From NCBI RefSeq assembly GCF_910592395.1, contig NC_088309.1:22384599-22448598 (forward strand): a stretch of 64,000 nt of DNA, in the 5' to 3' direction. Under the pieces are notes generated by a model. That model had not been told where the DNA came from. It ran no database searches and was given only the letters and a program-made list of their open reading frames with translations. The first letter of the stretch is position 1. Every line of letters begins with the position of its first letter. This stretch comes from Lineus longissimus (lineage: Eukaryota; Nemertea; Pilidiophora; Heteronemertea; Lineidae). Shown piece after piece: positions 1-14,000 of the stretch. The translations under genes and the position numbers were made by a program.

Positions 1-463
1 TTATGTGCATCGTTCAATAACAAAATCCATAGTAACACTCTTGAAAGCACATGACTTTATGTAATTCCTCGCAATGAGAAGAGGAGTAACAGTTTCCAAA
101 AAGATCAATAACCTCAATCGATGTTATGCAATTAACCTAATGTGACCCAAAGCGTGAGATTACCCTCCTCAAAACCAGACAAGGTGACGACTATCAATAA
201 GTAATGGGTGTCAAATGAATGAAAGGGGGAACCTCCAAGCTTTAGTACCGCCTAATGAAACATGTTTTGGCCCATATATCATTTGCTGAGCGAGTTCAAA
301 CAACATTCAAAAATGAAATAAATGAAGGGTTGTTTGAAAGCATTATAGTGCAAAGTTTCACACCATAGGTAGACTTCCAATGATTAAAGGGGACAACTGT
401 AGCTTTGAAAAAATTTCATGACCATAACAAGTATTTCAAGTAGCACCAGTTGGTACAAGTAGC

Positions 464-664
464 CTAATGAACGAAGTCATGTAGCACCATTGCCTTGTAG
501 TCGAGAGGATACATCTCGCTCCCGAAGTGGTCCTCATAGACCACAAAGTATTTATTTGGCGTGGATACGCAACTTGAGTTGTGCTGCACAGGGCCCTTCA
601 GTAGTTCGCGGCACCAGGATAACCCCATGAGCAGAGTTTTTACGTTCATTGCATTAGTCCCCAA
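464..664 (-). other. Possible ADP-ribosyltransferase-like C-terminal fragment
   Basis: A 66-codon minus-strand frame ends in a stop at 464-466. Its second half (an HNSS-CVSTPNKYFVVYEDH stretch followed by MYPLDY) vaguely resembles the last beta strands of PARP catalytic domains, where an S-x-V segment is followed by a hydrophobic F/Y-V-V-Y/F strand and a YP-x-Y motif. The catalytic H-Y-E residues are not in this fragment. No upstream partner exon was found, so it may be a lone remnant or chance. Confidence 0.2.
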
Positions 665-1259
665 GACTAAGAGACTTACTCGTCAGGACTCAAACCCCTT
701 GCCAAGTGTTTTCACCTTCTATGCGAAAAAGCTATACAAATTGGTACTACCAGCATCAATTTATTGCCCATCGTCACTCAGAACATGAAGTTCTAAAATC
801 TGCATCCTTGTTGACAGATGATGCCACACAACTGCAACAAACTGATGATGGAAATAAATGGCTGCGTTGGATATTTTTGTGTTGATTACTCCTCCATGTA
901 CACATAACTCATGAGAAACTAATTCCAGGGTTGCGTTTCTCTTAATTAGCATGGTGGATGACTCAGGCGGAAGAGCCGATATGTTCAAAGGTTTGGGAAT
1001 GAAATGAAGTTACATGAAACCTCCTTGGCAAGTATTTGACCACAATAACTGCACAAGCAAACACCCTATGGATATGCAGCCTTAAAGTGCAAGCATGAAT
1101 TTTAATTAAGAGATATGAATGATACAGCACAACGTCATTCATTAGTAGATAAGAGGCAATTAGCAGCTGGTTGACAATCTTGTCAAGATGGGTGAGAGCT
1201 ATGGGATTACCACCACTGGTAAATTAGCTAACAGTCATTAGGGAGTCTCAGGGGATTTG

Positions 1260-1640
1260 AGGTCAGGAAATGATGCATAATGGGAACTCCAAGATAGATG
1301 TCATCACCACACTTGAGGACTATGTTATTGGGAAACTGAAGAACCATTGAGACTACATGCAGTCACTGGGGAACCAATGGTCAGACAGTGATGCCAATAT
1401 AAGTCAATCCCTTGTCAGGATATGATGACAAATGGTCAACCACTGGCAAGGTATTGATTCATAGTGGTCATGAAATGATGCCAACTGATCAACCACAGGT
1501 CAGGAAATGATGCCAACTGGTCTACCATTGGCAAGGAAACTTGTATGGTAATGATGCCAACTGATCAACCATTGGTCAGGAAATGATGCCAACTGGTCAA
1601 TCACTTCAATACTTGTCAGAAAATGATGCCAACTCAAAAA
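1260..1640. repeat. Degenerate minisatellite, about 34-43 bp period
   Basis: The core ATGATGCCAACTGGTC with variants recurs near 1474, 1507, 1550, 1584 and 1622, each followed by an ACCA-TTGGTCAGG-like segment. More diverged copies extend back to about 1260. Spacing varies from 33 to 43 bp. It is non-coding tandem repeat DNA; the open frames crossing it are by-products. Confidence 0.7.
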
Positions 1641-4600
1641 ATGTAATGGGATCTCCTGTGATACTTTTGTCAGAGTTGCAGAGAAACCATCGAAAACCAT
1701 ATATGCTGTGCCATCCAAATGAAACAGCACACAACAACAATGTGATCCCATTACTTGCTATATCTGACTGGTACATATATTATTGAACGCAACGCTTTCA
1801 AATGAGTGCTGAAATGTTCCTCTTGAGAACATCAGACATGTGTATGGATATTCGTGGCTGGGGTCATGTGGTACTGTTTGGAAACAACCATGTGGGAGAA
1901 ATTAATACCACAATGCCAAAAGAGATGACAGATGAGCTTGTGTAAAGCAACATTGTGTCTCTTGGGATTTTGGTGGATCTCCATTAACCACATACAGATA
2001 CACCACATCCAAAATCATACACAGATATACTATGTAGTTTTCCAGGGTAGCCTGATGTCAGAGACTACAGAGTTGCTACAGATGATTTCATAAAAAAGTA
2101 TGATGAGTTGATCAGTCTTTCCATCACACTCATCACACACATCTTGACTACATAGCAAGTGTCAAAACGGTCTATTAACTGGCTTCACCGTTTCCAAATG
2201 ATATTGCAGAATTCAAATGAATGAAAACACATTCATTCTTTGTGATCATAACCAGTTTCGACAGGAAGTCTGCAGCTTGGCACACAATGATAACTTGATA
2301 TGCTGACAAGTTGACGTTTTCAAAGAATACTACTCACGAGGGACCTCTGACTGGATGATCGGAGAAAAGTAGCAAAAGTAGTATGTTCCAGGAAATAATA
2401 AAGATATTTGCGCGGAAAACATTAGACCTCTTGGCCCATCATTTTGGATAGCTGACATGTTGTCACTTAATGTTACTAACCACTGTTGATGGCCAAACAT
2501 ACAAATACAGCGTTTAACCAAACTAGAATGAATTAAGACTGAGAACCAAGATCAATGAAATCACCAACAGAATAAGCCAGCTTATTATTGTGAAAAATAC
2601 AGATTGCAAAGCAGAACATATTGATTTCATTGTGAGTGAAAAAACAATGTTGACTCCAATCTCACCTCTTTACAATAAAATACATTGGAAGGGAACTTCA
2701 CTGGAAAGTCAGAACTCAAGGAAATGCCCATCAATGATCATGTATTCCTCCAAAACCACAAAGAAAACCTTAGCCGAACCCTCAAACAGAAAAGCTATCC
2801 ATACTCCACATGATAAATTTGATTAGGAGGAGCAATTATTGGCCCCACTTGATACATCGCCTGAACACTGCTACATGACAGATACAAATGTAATGATATA
2901 AACAAATCACTTTATAGAATGTATCTGGTATTTACACGACCATCCTCCGAGTGGAACAAATGCGTTGAAAATGGCCAGTTAGCTTCATACCAGGTTAATT
3001 GATTACAGCCAATGTACATGTATCCATCACCACCGTCATATACCGCCCAGAACGATTAATAGATGATGATTAGCCCAGCCGAGGATTTTCTGGTCCGTGG
3101 AATGGACCTGACAAATCTGTCATGTTTGGAAAGATCGAGCGCTATGCGTTGGCTTATTTGCTCCTTTGGTGCTCAGTAACATTGCGTGATAGATATCAGT
3201 ATAACAGGCTAGGAATCGAACATGAATAAGGAAGAAATTGTATATCAAATCTACTGTGGTTATAAATGTGGCCATTCGTTTTATACTGAAAACCATACAC
3301 TATCTTAGATGAGATGAAGGGACACACTTTTACAAATTGCTCAGAACAAATATTGATTCATATTCGTTGCTTATTGTCAGAAATGGAGGTTTTGAGGAAT
3401 GACAGTATTACTGTTATTGTTATTGGCAAATGTTTCCAATGGACCACTGATAAGTTTAGAGCACTTAAAATGGATGGACTTATCGTCTGCTCTGTTGTGC
3501 TTGTGCTTTCACTGGTTTAAGTAATTTGTGGGAATTTCGAGCAAGATGAGAACTCAGGGCTCAGGGTTCACCTCATGCATTCATCTCGATCTCAACTTTA
3601 TGATTTCTTCATAAAGTGGGAAGGTACTTTTTGCACGTGCACACAGCAGGCATTAGCACTCCCCTGCTACAAACCATAACAAAGTCTGCTTAGGTCTGCC
3701 TCATCAAAACATCTAAGTGAAAGTGGAAGTTGTTTAATGAGGATAAGTGGCTCTATCTCAGGTGAAGAGAAAAACATGAAAATTGTGACAGATACTTTAC
3801 TCTAAAACACTTGAGAAGAGTGCTTTTGAGACCATTCTCAGCTCTACAAACATGATATTTACAGCTTATTGAAGAATGCCCAACGATTTTGGGTATGATG
3901 CTCAGTGACCTGACCTCAGGGACATGACTTGGGCTACTTCATACTCAAGTTGCCAACTTGACATGACTTTCGCACACAGGATCTCAATTGACCAATACAA
4001 TTCAAGCAATATTGATCATGTAAAGATCTGCGCTGGCAATCTAATACATGTGTGGCTTCTTCCATACAAAAAGATGACAGATCAAGCTAGTTGGCAAACC
4101 AAGAAGATCTGACAGCAAGATCGAAGCAGCCTTCTTCTCCATTTCTTTGAGCAGGCCAGGTTATCATGATACATAGATACCTGGTAGGCCTAGACTTCTT
4201 ACCACCTTAGCAAAACAACCACCTACATCATTGGCATGATGTTCAGATACCAGGCATCACGCGTCTAGATCCCAGTGCTGCCACCAAGGGCAGAAAAAGG
4301 AATGAAATCAACTCAAAAAGCACTGATAAATCAATTTTGAGGTGAAAGGGATGTTTCTGTGAATTTCATGTGACTGAGTGTCTGAGTCTTTTGAATGTCT
4401 GATGGACAATTTTAAAACTATTGCGCAAACTGAAACAAAATGCTGAAGAGATTGGACAACAGTTCTGGTCAAAATGAACATCTTCACGCAGACCCAACAG
4501 ATTTCTAGATGAATAAAGGAAGATGCATACAAAACATACTGAGAGTCACCCATTATCAGGTACATTTAATCAAATTAAATGGAGCAAAGTTCTCTTTAAT

Positions 4601-6306
4601 CATGTTTAATCGCAGATTCAGAGATACCTGAACAGGAGATTTATAGTATACAATTTGAAATGGAGCCAAAATGTTTACATCGTGGCGTTTTAAGCATAGC
4701 GAACATTTGGAAAGTAAATCACTGTTTCTATTCGGTATGCTTTAGCCATAGCCACGCTATATAGGGCTCAGTCTTCACTGAAATGTACACATTAACCTAC
4801 TACCTGAGTTCTAAAAATAGTAACGGAGCACTATTGCCATCCAAGAGGCTGAAGGCATTTTGACCAGGAATCCTAGAGGTAACCTTAAACCAAGAACGCA
4901 AATTGAATATCATATATACTACACTAATTCTAGTACAACAGCCGTAGTTTAATAACAATTTGACGAGTTTTATCAAAGGACGAGTAGGGTCCACATTGCC
5001 CAGTCTGTTTTTTGTTGAACCCAAATGTAACTATGTCTAAGATAAACTTGTGAACAATAAAGCAATCAAATCATTTGGCTTTTGTTCAAGTGACATTTCT
5101 TAGGGCCATGATGTACTGCACCAGGTTATTTGTAAGGTTTCATTGCGACAGGAACGAATTCGTGAAACACAGTTGGAGTTAGATGCAACAAGAATAACTC
5201 ACAACTAACCTGACTCAATGGAAATTCATCATCATTCAACTTGAAAGAAATCTTACCAATATTTTCATCAAAGATTCCCCAGTGCGAGCATTTCTTAGCA
5301 TGCATTTTGGAAAACGAATTCCTGAGAAGAATTCTATGATTTCTACCAATTCTACACAATTTCTATGTTCCTACCTGCTTCTCTCCCGATCAGTATCCCA
5401 GTGCTGGTTTATCAATACCTGGATCACTCAGCTTTGGCAGTTACAGCCCACACTAGCTATCTTCCCAAGCATTTAACAACTTTATACTTCTCTTCAAATT
5501 CTTTGCTTTTGAGAAACTACCTGGTTTGTAACGAACCATCAAGTCGTGGGAAAAGAGAATAAGAGTCGCTGTTTGGCGCTAAAGGATCATTGAGCCGCTT
5601 TGTCTGATCAGATGGCCTGTATATGTAATGCAATCATGCATTACAAGAAATGATATTTTGTGACCAGTTATGTTTGAGGAGATTGCAGGAAACATCTAAA
5701 GATCCTGAACCTGCTGAATGAGTATTTCTGAGGAAAAACAGACTTCAAGCAACTGGACGGAATGGATGCATGGTACCCCTTCACAGGTTTTTCTTCACAG
5801 GTTCACACCAGAATTCAGGGGTTAATAGATTTGAAATGGGTCCAATTGACTGATGTATCTTCAACTAACTTAAATAACAAGCCTGAAACACAACAATTTT
5901 AGCTTGCATTTGGACAAACTTCATTCACTTCAATTTGTGCATGTGAATGAATTCTTAATTAAACTTTGTCTGCCAAACTGTTCAGCAAGAAGCAGTTTCC
6001 CTTTTGATTGGAAACTGATATAGTTGTCATACCCGATAATGTCTGGGCCTCCATGCTTTCAGCTCAGAAATCTATTGCCGTGGGCGTAAAACAACTTGCT
6101 TTATATAAGGTAGGCATACCTGTGGAGCCGAACAGTTCACTGCCTTTCCATGATAAGCAATACAGACCCGAACTAGCCGACTTCACAAGAAGTAACTGTT
6201 TTTACTCAGGGAACGAAATCAGTGTTGATATTCAAAAGGCTTAAGACTGTTGCCCTTTTCATTTACTCATTCAATTACACCTGATGCTGAAGTCTAAGTT
6301 GAGACA

Positions 6307-6403
6307 CCAAACCCTTGAGGGTGGATTAGACTAGTCGAAATCCTCAGCTGTAGGTGAAGCTTTGACAGAAGTTTAGCCCAACACCCGAGAGAGGTTTGGT
6401 ATA
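6307..6403. repeat. Short inverted-repeat element (MITE-like)
   Basis: The left end reads ACCAAACCCTTGAGGGTGG and the right end reads CCCGAGAGAGGTTTGGT, imperfect inverted repeats of each other. A related sequence (ACCAAACCCTCAAGGGTGG followed by an AGTCAAAATCC segment) is present near 38.9 kb. Two copies in one window point to a dispersed non-autonomous family. Confidence 0.5.
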
Positions 6404-6775
6404 TTCATTTAGAGGAATTTGAATCAGCACTGTGGTCAAAATAATGTTCACTCACCTAAATCAAGAAGAATATAGTTATCAGTTAATGAAACTCGAAAAC
6501 TGAACTGTACAAGGCATATGGCATGGAAATTGAAGAATACAAAACTATCAACACAACAACATATCACGGGCAACCCGATGCCAAATCGAGTCACAGCAAA
6601 AATGATTTGATACGAAATCTTGCAAATAATAATAGTGGCCGGTGGACCATCTGAGGTTGTCTTGATAAGAAATGTAACCTGTGCTATCTGCAATCAAATA
6701 AATCAAAGGCTAATTAATCAATTGGTTCCTGAGACAATTATACATCCAACAAGATAGCATGATAGCAAGGCACCT

Positions 6776-8067
6776 TTACCAGGCATACAGTATTCCAGTA
6801 TCAGATAATGATTGCTCCCTTGATGTAAATCTAAAAGGGGCACTCCATCTTCGGAACTTTGGCAATATAAGTTCATGAACAGACGGACTGGCCGTTGCAG
6901 TTTCACTGAAATATAACAATAACTGAAAGAAGGAACTCACCATGCTGCCAGTACGATTCATCAGGAATGTTGCTATCTTATTCTGCGCATCCTTCTTATC
7001 CTTGTCTGGCCAGCCGGGCAACGACAAGTCCTGAGTAGGTTTGACGACGACGGAATGTGACCTCCCGACTGGATGCAGGGGCTTCAGAGGCGACGAAGAA
7101 GGACTTTGGTTCATATTTTCAAATCTGCTGCGTAGATCACCAACTTTGCTGCTCGTGCGCTTCAGTCCCATGGCTGGCTTAGCTTCTCCTGGTGGACTCA
7201 ATGCACCATCTCTATTCAACGACCTTTCAGGACTCCGAAAAGAAGCCGGTTTTTGGCGGAATGGATTCGGCCTCTCAAGCTCAGGTTGAGGTAAGACCTT
7301 GAGACTAAAAGAACGCTGTGGAATGTTCACCTTCTCAGGCATTTGTACTGATTGGACAGAAACCTCGTTATCCTTCTTTTTTAAATCTAATTCAGTCGTG
7401 GTAGGAGCTGTCACAACAGATTTACTCCCGAAACCAATGTCAACATTGATTTGTTTGACATCAGTTGGACTTGATTCCGGCACAGCTGTTTTTGCGCTGG
7501 GCTCCAGTGTAAATGGTTCAGTGTTTGCTTTAAGAACGGGCCGATTCATTGTATATGGAGAGCGTGAAATACTCTGAAGTTTTGCCTTTGGTGTGACTAT
7601 CTCTGATTGACAGCGCATAATTGTCTTTTTAGGTTCTTCAAATGGTTCTAGATTTGCAACAGATTTTTCAGGAGCAATGGACATGTCCTTTGTCTCTACT
7701 GGTTTCGAAAAAACCAAGTCCTTTTCACGGAAAGTATTGGTATCAACAGGCGAAGCTGATTTCTGAATTGGCTTTACTGCTTCAATTCCTTTAGGATCAA
7801 CTGTCACAGTATCCACTATAACCTTCTCTGGTATTTTAACAGATTTCACTTCGCCAATCACTAAAGATTCAGAGGAATTATCCTGTGCCGTTTTTGGTAC
7901 ATCCTTCACAGGTTTCACTTCTATAGCATTCTTTTCATCCTTGACCTCAGCTCTTTCCAACTCCGACACATCCTCTATAAAATCAGCCTTTTTCAGGGAT
8001 TCCTTTTCCTTCAAAGCATCAATCTCTTTTACATCTGAAGTTGACTTTTCTTCATCTTTATGCGGCC
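6776..8067 (-). CDS. Last recognised exon of the smoothelin-Ig gene
   Basis: The acceptor CTCCAATTCAG precedes 8067 and the reading frame enters in phase 1 from the fourth Ig exon. The 376 codons to 6941 are rich in Lys, Glu, Pro, Ser and Val, with no globular domain. A VGDLRSRFENMNQ segment followed by a Ser/Pro run lies near the end. A consensus donor (ATG-GTGAGT) sits at 6941/6940, but the frame also stays open through it for 54 more codons to a TAA at 6776-6778. The nearest downstream acceptor (…ATTTCAG at 6905) would leave an intron of only about 36 nt and put a TGA in frame. Either the exon runs to 6776 or an unrecognised exon lies further left. Confidence 0.8.
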
Positions 8068-11000
8068 CTGAATTGGAGAATTTTGAGAAATGAGAATACA
8101 TTACAACAAATTTTTCAATGTTTTCAGGCACAACACAGATAAGAATTAAGTTTACTGACAATTATTTCAATGAAGCAGCAGAATAACTATAGGAAGAGCT
8201 TATTCCATGACAAGATTTAAGAGACTGATTTCCTTGTGCAATGACTGCATGTCGCTTGGGCAGAAATTCAGATATCAGTAACATGCATTTTATCACACAA
8301 TAAAGATCTAAATGTTAGCATCTGCCCATTCTCACAATGCATCCATTCAGTAAAGCATCATATCATCACAGAAAGAACTATAGTACACAAGATTAAATTA
8401 ATCAAAAAGAAGCTTGAAAGAAGTTACTGCAACAATTTCATGCAACTTTAGAAGGGTTTTCTTACTGCACAAAGTCAATGCATAAGAATCATATATCTTC
8501 CACCGTAATGCCCATTCCCACAGCTAATGACATGCAAAAAATAAAAAGATTTTCTACCAATGGTCACACAGCTACCAACTACCTACTAAAGTGCTCTACT
8601 GCTGGACAGTCCAGGACGGTCTGGATGCAACAATAACAGCAGGAAACACATATATCGATAAAAATGCATAATGACCATATGCAGGTCATAATGACTATTG
8701 ATGAAAAATTCCAGGACATGTAAATATTTACTGGTCAGCAGGTCATCCAGTAACTCAGACTGACCCAGTGATTATTAAACTCATCTATATTGTTATCAAT
8801 GATATTGTCATTGGTGAACACTCATTCAATCATGCACTGCAGTTGCATTTTTCAATCCCCTCCATAGCAACTGATCGATGCCCATCCCGATCAAATTCTC
8901 GTTCCTTGTTTTTTCAAAAACCCAGATTTGAGATTTATTACTAAAATATAATGGACAATTTGCATATGTATCATGCACTTCACCCTTTACACAACACAAA
9001 TTAACCCAATTGTCAAACAATTTCAGGACATGTTCGACCCAATATATACCATGATACAGCCATGCAAGGAGTCTATGAATTTCATTCTAATAAATTGTTA
9101 GAAAGAGAATTATGCAAGATATTAAAACATATGGTCACTTATTATGCAATAGGTTCTTTGGCAATATCTAATCCCCTTATGCAAGACAAAATTAATTGGA
9201 GTCTCATCGTCAGTCAAATGATGCCATTTTCAAACACATTTTTCAATATTTTGGTAAGACTTGACGTCCATTAAAAAATATAACCCACAATCTACGAAAT
9301 TTCCCGAGCAAACCAAAACACATCAAGAGAAAGACACTTAGAAGACATATTTACCTCAATCGACCTCAGCAATCTCAATGCAAATACGTTATGTTGGCAG
9401 ACAACATTATTACTCAGCAGTGCCGGACAGTTTTTCATGTGACGATCGAGTCACAAGTATCCCATGTAAAAGTTCATGTGACAGTAACAGCATAACTCCA
9501 GTATCGTCCCATGAACATGATAAACAAGACGGATAGCCACAGGCTATTTGACCACATCCACGATCATGAGTAATCAAGGCCAATCCATCACAATAGAGAT
9601 TCAGTAATTAAATCATGACTTACATTATTTTGTAATCATTGTAATTAGACTTGGCATTTTTTGTCTAAGTGCCATCAATAATGCAGCAAACATTTGCATG
9701 TTGTTCAGTGCTAATGCATGTCGAGGGAGTTAGCTGAGGTCAAGCTATTGAAGGCACTGTGCAACCCAACTCAATTCTTAATCCATCTTCATTATTAGAC
9801 ATTGGCTCTACTGAATTCGCCACTAACATGAAAATAGTCTCAACTGAAGCTAGTTTAAAACTGAAATCCATCGGTATTCCTATTTCAACTCTTTTTTGGG
9901 GGGCAAGACTGTACATGTTGATTATTCTTAAGGAATTAACCCTTTCGCTCCAGGTTGTTATCACTGTCAAATTGAGGTTAATATACTTCAAAATGACCCC
10001 ACATTATCATGTCTTAACGTGTAAAAAGGATTCTTAAGAAAAATATGTGAAAATTGATTTGAAAAAACAACCCCACTTCAAGTCTATCTAAGCTATCCAG
10101 TGTTATGTCCGTGCTCCGGTAGAAAAAAACCCAGTGAATATTGTGACGCCCGATATGACTGAGTCAACCTGTCCACATACGAGTCATGCAGCTCTGAAGA
10201 AGCTTGATTGGGTGTCTCAACCTGGTGGACTTCAGTGAAACTAGGAACCCACACTGGAGCTCAGCATCTTCATGGGGCTATGACCTGGATCAAGATTGAT
10301 TCTTGCCTTGATGGCTGTATCATAGAGAGTATTCTTGGCAAAAAAAGGTACGAAAAAAGTTTATGATGAACGGTGAGTGAATAGCACAAATACTACCAAT
10401 TATATTATTACTTTGAAGAAAAAAGAACGAGATAAAGTAATGGTATTATCATATATCAAGAAGTTAGAGAAGGTAATTAGAAAAAATTATGAAAAAAATC
10501 AGTGCGCTCATACCCGTGACTGTTAAATAACACTCTGTTGAACATTCTCCAACTGAATTTTTAGCAACGCATTTATAGACTCCCTCATCATCAGGAAAGA
10601 TTTCGAAAACATCCAATTTGGCGGTCTCTCCAACAAACATCTGTTGGAAGTCTTGATCATGCTTCAGGATCTTCCCGTCCTTGTACCATTTGATTGTCGG
10701 CCGCGGGTCGCCAGTGACCTTACACTGGAGGACCAAAGGGTGTGTGTCCTCGATCGAGGCATCTTTTAATCCTTCTATGAACTGTGGCACAACGGGTTGA
10801 ACTTGCGAGGGTCTGCGTTTGGTACAGGCATCTATGGACATGAGAAGCTTGGGATGAAGCTAGGTGCAATTAGGCAATCATAAACAGAAGTGACGATCAG
10901 AAAGCATACGAACTTGAAAACTTTTTAAAAATCACATGAATCTACACCACAAAATGCAGTACCATGCTGAGAGTGCATGCACAGAAATCTACCACAGGAA

Positions 11001-14000
11001 AGATGGCATGCATTAAGACTAAAGAGCATCACACCCATTTCCAGGGGCTGGACAGGAATGTTCAAAACGGGCAAAGCACTCAACAAACAAGCGATTTCGA
11101 CTGCCGATTGTTCAAATCAGAATCTATTGTCATGTTGTCATGGCTACGGGATAAGTTGCAGCAATATGAATTCCTTGTTTCCCATGTACCAACGTTGTTT
11201 TTAATCTTGACATTAATACCAGTTGGCGTTAAATTTATTGAACATAATTAACTCAAAGATTCCAGTTACGTCAAGTTAGTGATCTAACTTTTTTTGAACA
11301 ACCCAGAACTTTATCCTCTTTCCTCATCATCCCACCCCAAGCCAAACCAGCCAGAGAGCTGTATCTGGGTTACACTTTACTATCCATATTAATGGTGGTG
11401 CCGTGACCTACATTGTAACAAATTAGCAAGTCAAACAGAACAGCTGTCCACGCAACATCTCATGAATTTGAATTTTAGGGACAAGCACATGTCAGATTTG
11501 TGAGATTTAAAGCAATGTGTTGGAGCTGTTCTGCGAAAGATACTGGTATATCAATAATGGTTTGATTAATAAACATGCTTGTCATGAAAAGCTTTTCAAA
11601 GAGTCTAGTACACAGAGGAAGTGTTTTATTTGATTATCTAATTCTTTCATGGACTTTTGAATATTGAAAGTGACACTTTCTCAAATCTTACAGCTATGCC
11701 TGAACTAAAATTAACAGTGGTTCTATTACTATCTACATAGTGCTCTACAAATTTAAATCAACTGGTCAAGCAGAATTCGTTGACTAAATGGCTGGCAACA
11801 CTTGTCTCAATGGTTTAAAAAACAAAATTTCTTTATAAATGGTTGTGATTCTTTTTGATAACAAACTCTACAAACATCAGTGTACAACAAACAGCAGTGC
11901 CAAATCATACCAAACAGAAACACTTCTACAAAATCAAAAATCTAACATCCCACATTCTCTTACCCAGTACAATGAGGTGTGCGGTTGATTCCGCCTGCCC
12001 TGCTTTGTTCTCAGCCAAACATTTAAACACGCCCATATCAGCAGGATAGACGTCCTCGATCAACAGCTTAGCAGTAAATCCATCATAAGTTTGGAAGAAG
12101 TCGGAGCTGTTTCGGATGAGGCGGTCGTTTTTGTACCAGGTGACGATGGGTTTTGGGTCGCCGACCACTTTACATGAGTATGCCACTTTTTCGCCATCTT
12201 TACACGAGACATCTTTGAGTTGTTCGATGAAGTCTGGTGCAACGAGGGTGGCTGGTTCTGATTCCTCTTCTAAAATCAACAATCATTTGAGTAAGGAATA
12301 CTTCATATACCGATTTCTGATAGGATATTCAGAATTTGTATAAGTTAAGCACCCTCTATGGACCTTTCTTGAACTTGCCTGAGCAGTTATTTTGCCAACT
12401 ACTTCAAGGAAACTACTTCACAATCAAGATGTAGCCTCTGATCACTGCCTTTGTCAAAGAGAGGAAAATGAGATGAACTCATGATTGATGTCCTTGCAGG
12501 CAGTACGAAAGGGCAGCATATGATATAATGGAAGTGGTACATTGGCCAAATCAACATGACTTTTACTTAAGACATCCCTGGCTTGATTGCAAGTCGGGAG
12601 TTTCACTTTCTAATTCATCACCTGACCCACCTTTACTGATCGCCAGACTACATGCACTCCTTGCCTCGCCATTCTCATTCGTGATAACACATGAGTAGAT
12701 GCCACCGTCCTCGGGAAAGATCTCGGATATGACTAGCTTGGCTTTGTTTCCTTTGAACGTCTGCTTGAAATCAGCATCATTCTTGATGATGACGTCATCT
12801 TTGTACCATTTTATCGTCAGATTCTCGCACTCCTCGACTGAACACTCCAATGTCACTTTGTCTCCATCATTTGCAGATTTGTCGTTGAGGTGCTCGAGGA
12901 CGACTGGCTTTCGAGGAGCTGAAAAAAAAACTTTGTTTATGAATCATTATGCAATAAAAGCCCCTAAGCGGTGAGCAGTTATCTGCAAAATCACTTTGAG
13001 AATGGACAAATACATATAAACCTTGATTAAACTCAAGACAATGTCACTCATTTGTCGTGGTCATCTCAGGTGCCTGCAGCAAAGCATTGGTGGTCGCAGC
13101 CATTTCAACCGCTCGTTTGCACAGCCCTTACGGTAAAAGAAACATATCTTACCTTCTTCGATGACAGTCAATCTGGCCCCACTCTCCAACTCCATCATCT
13201 CCCCGGACCTGACAAGGCATCGGTACATCCCAGAATCATTCAGTTGAGTCTCACTGATCAGTAACCTTGCCGTGGACCCGTCAAATGTTTGATAGAAATC
13301 ATCGCCGTTGTCGAGCAGGGTGTCGTCCCTGAACCATTCTATATTGACCTTTGGGCAGTCTGTGTTAATCTTGCATTCCATTGTCGTGGATGCTCCAACT
13401 TTACCCTGTTGGTTGAAAAGTGGCTCGGTGATTTCAAAGAGGTATTCTGCAAATAAAGAACATAGGCATATTCGAGATTTACAGTAAAACAAAATTGAGA
13501 TCCCAGATTATCTTCCTGGGAGTGGCAACAGTGGATCAGTTAAGGGTATCACACCAACAATCTCTCACTTCGAATTCCAGCACAAAACAAGACACTACTA
13601 TACTGCACCTACCTTCTGGTTTAGGGGTCTCAAGTTCTTTAGCATCCTCCATCACTGGTGCCTCCTTCATCTCCTCCATCACTGGCACCTCCTCCGCCAT
13701 AACGACTTGTGGACTGGTTTCAACCAGAGGCGAAACGTCAGGAGCCTCAGATTTCACTTCAGGATTCTCAAGGAAAAAATCCACCTTTGGAGCATCATCC
13801 ACAGTAAAGTCCTTTGGCGCGTCCTTGTCAAGAACTAAATGAGTCGTAGTCGTAACTAAGTTCTCTCTAGCCTCGTCTTTTGAGATGGAGTCCTCAACGC
13901 GGCTCGATATCACCTCCTCTTCAATAAACTCTTTGCCTTTAGAGTCCTTCAGATGTTTTGAACGAACAAACTCTGTGTCCATGTACATGGACCCACGGGT

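Larger units (their letters stand above)
1..6440. other. Left-edge region without a convincing gene
   Basis: No run of consistent exons with splice signals could be assembled on either strand. All open frames are short (under 90 codons) and carry no family motif, apart from one weak candidate at 464-664. The region holds a degenerate minisatellite (about 1260-1640) and a short inverted-repeat element (about 6307-6403). It lies downstream of the minus-strand smoothelin-Ig gene, so it could hold that gene's 3' UTR or further small exons that I cannot recognise. Confidence 0.6.

Noticed and set aside
6448-6693. Minus-strand 81-codon frame as the terminal exon of the smoothelin-Ig gene
   Set aside because: The acceptor and phase would fit, but the sequence is hydrophobic and Cys-rich, unlike the rest of the protein, with no domain support.
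6905-6940. 36-nt intron at the end of the smoothelin-Ig gene
   Set aside because: Shorter than workable metazoan introns and followed at once by an in-frame TGA.
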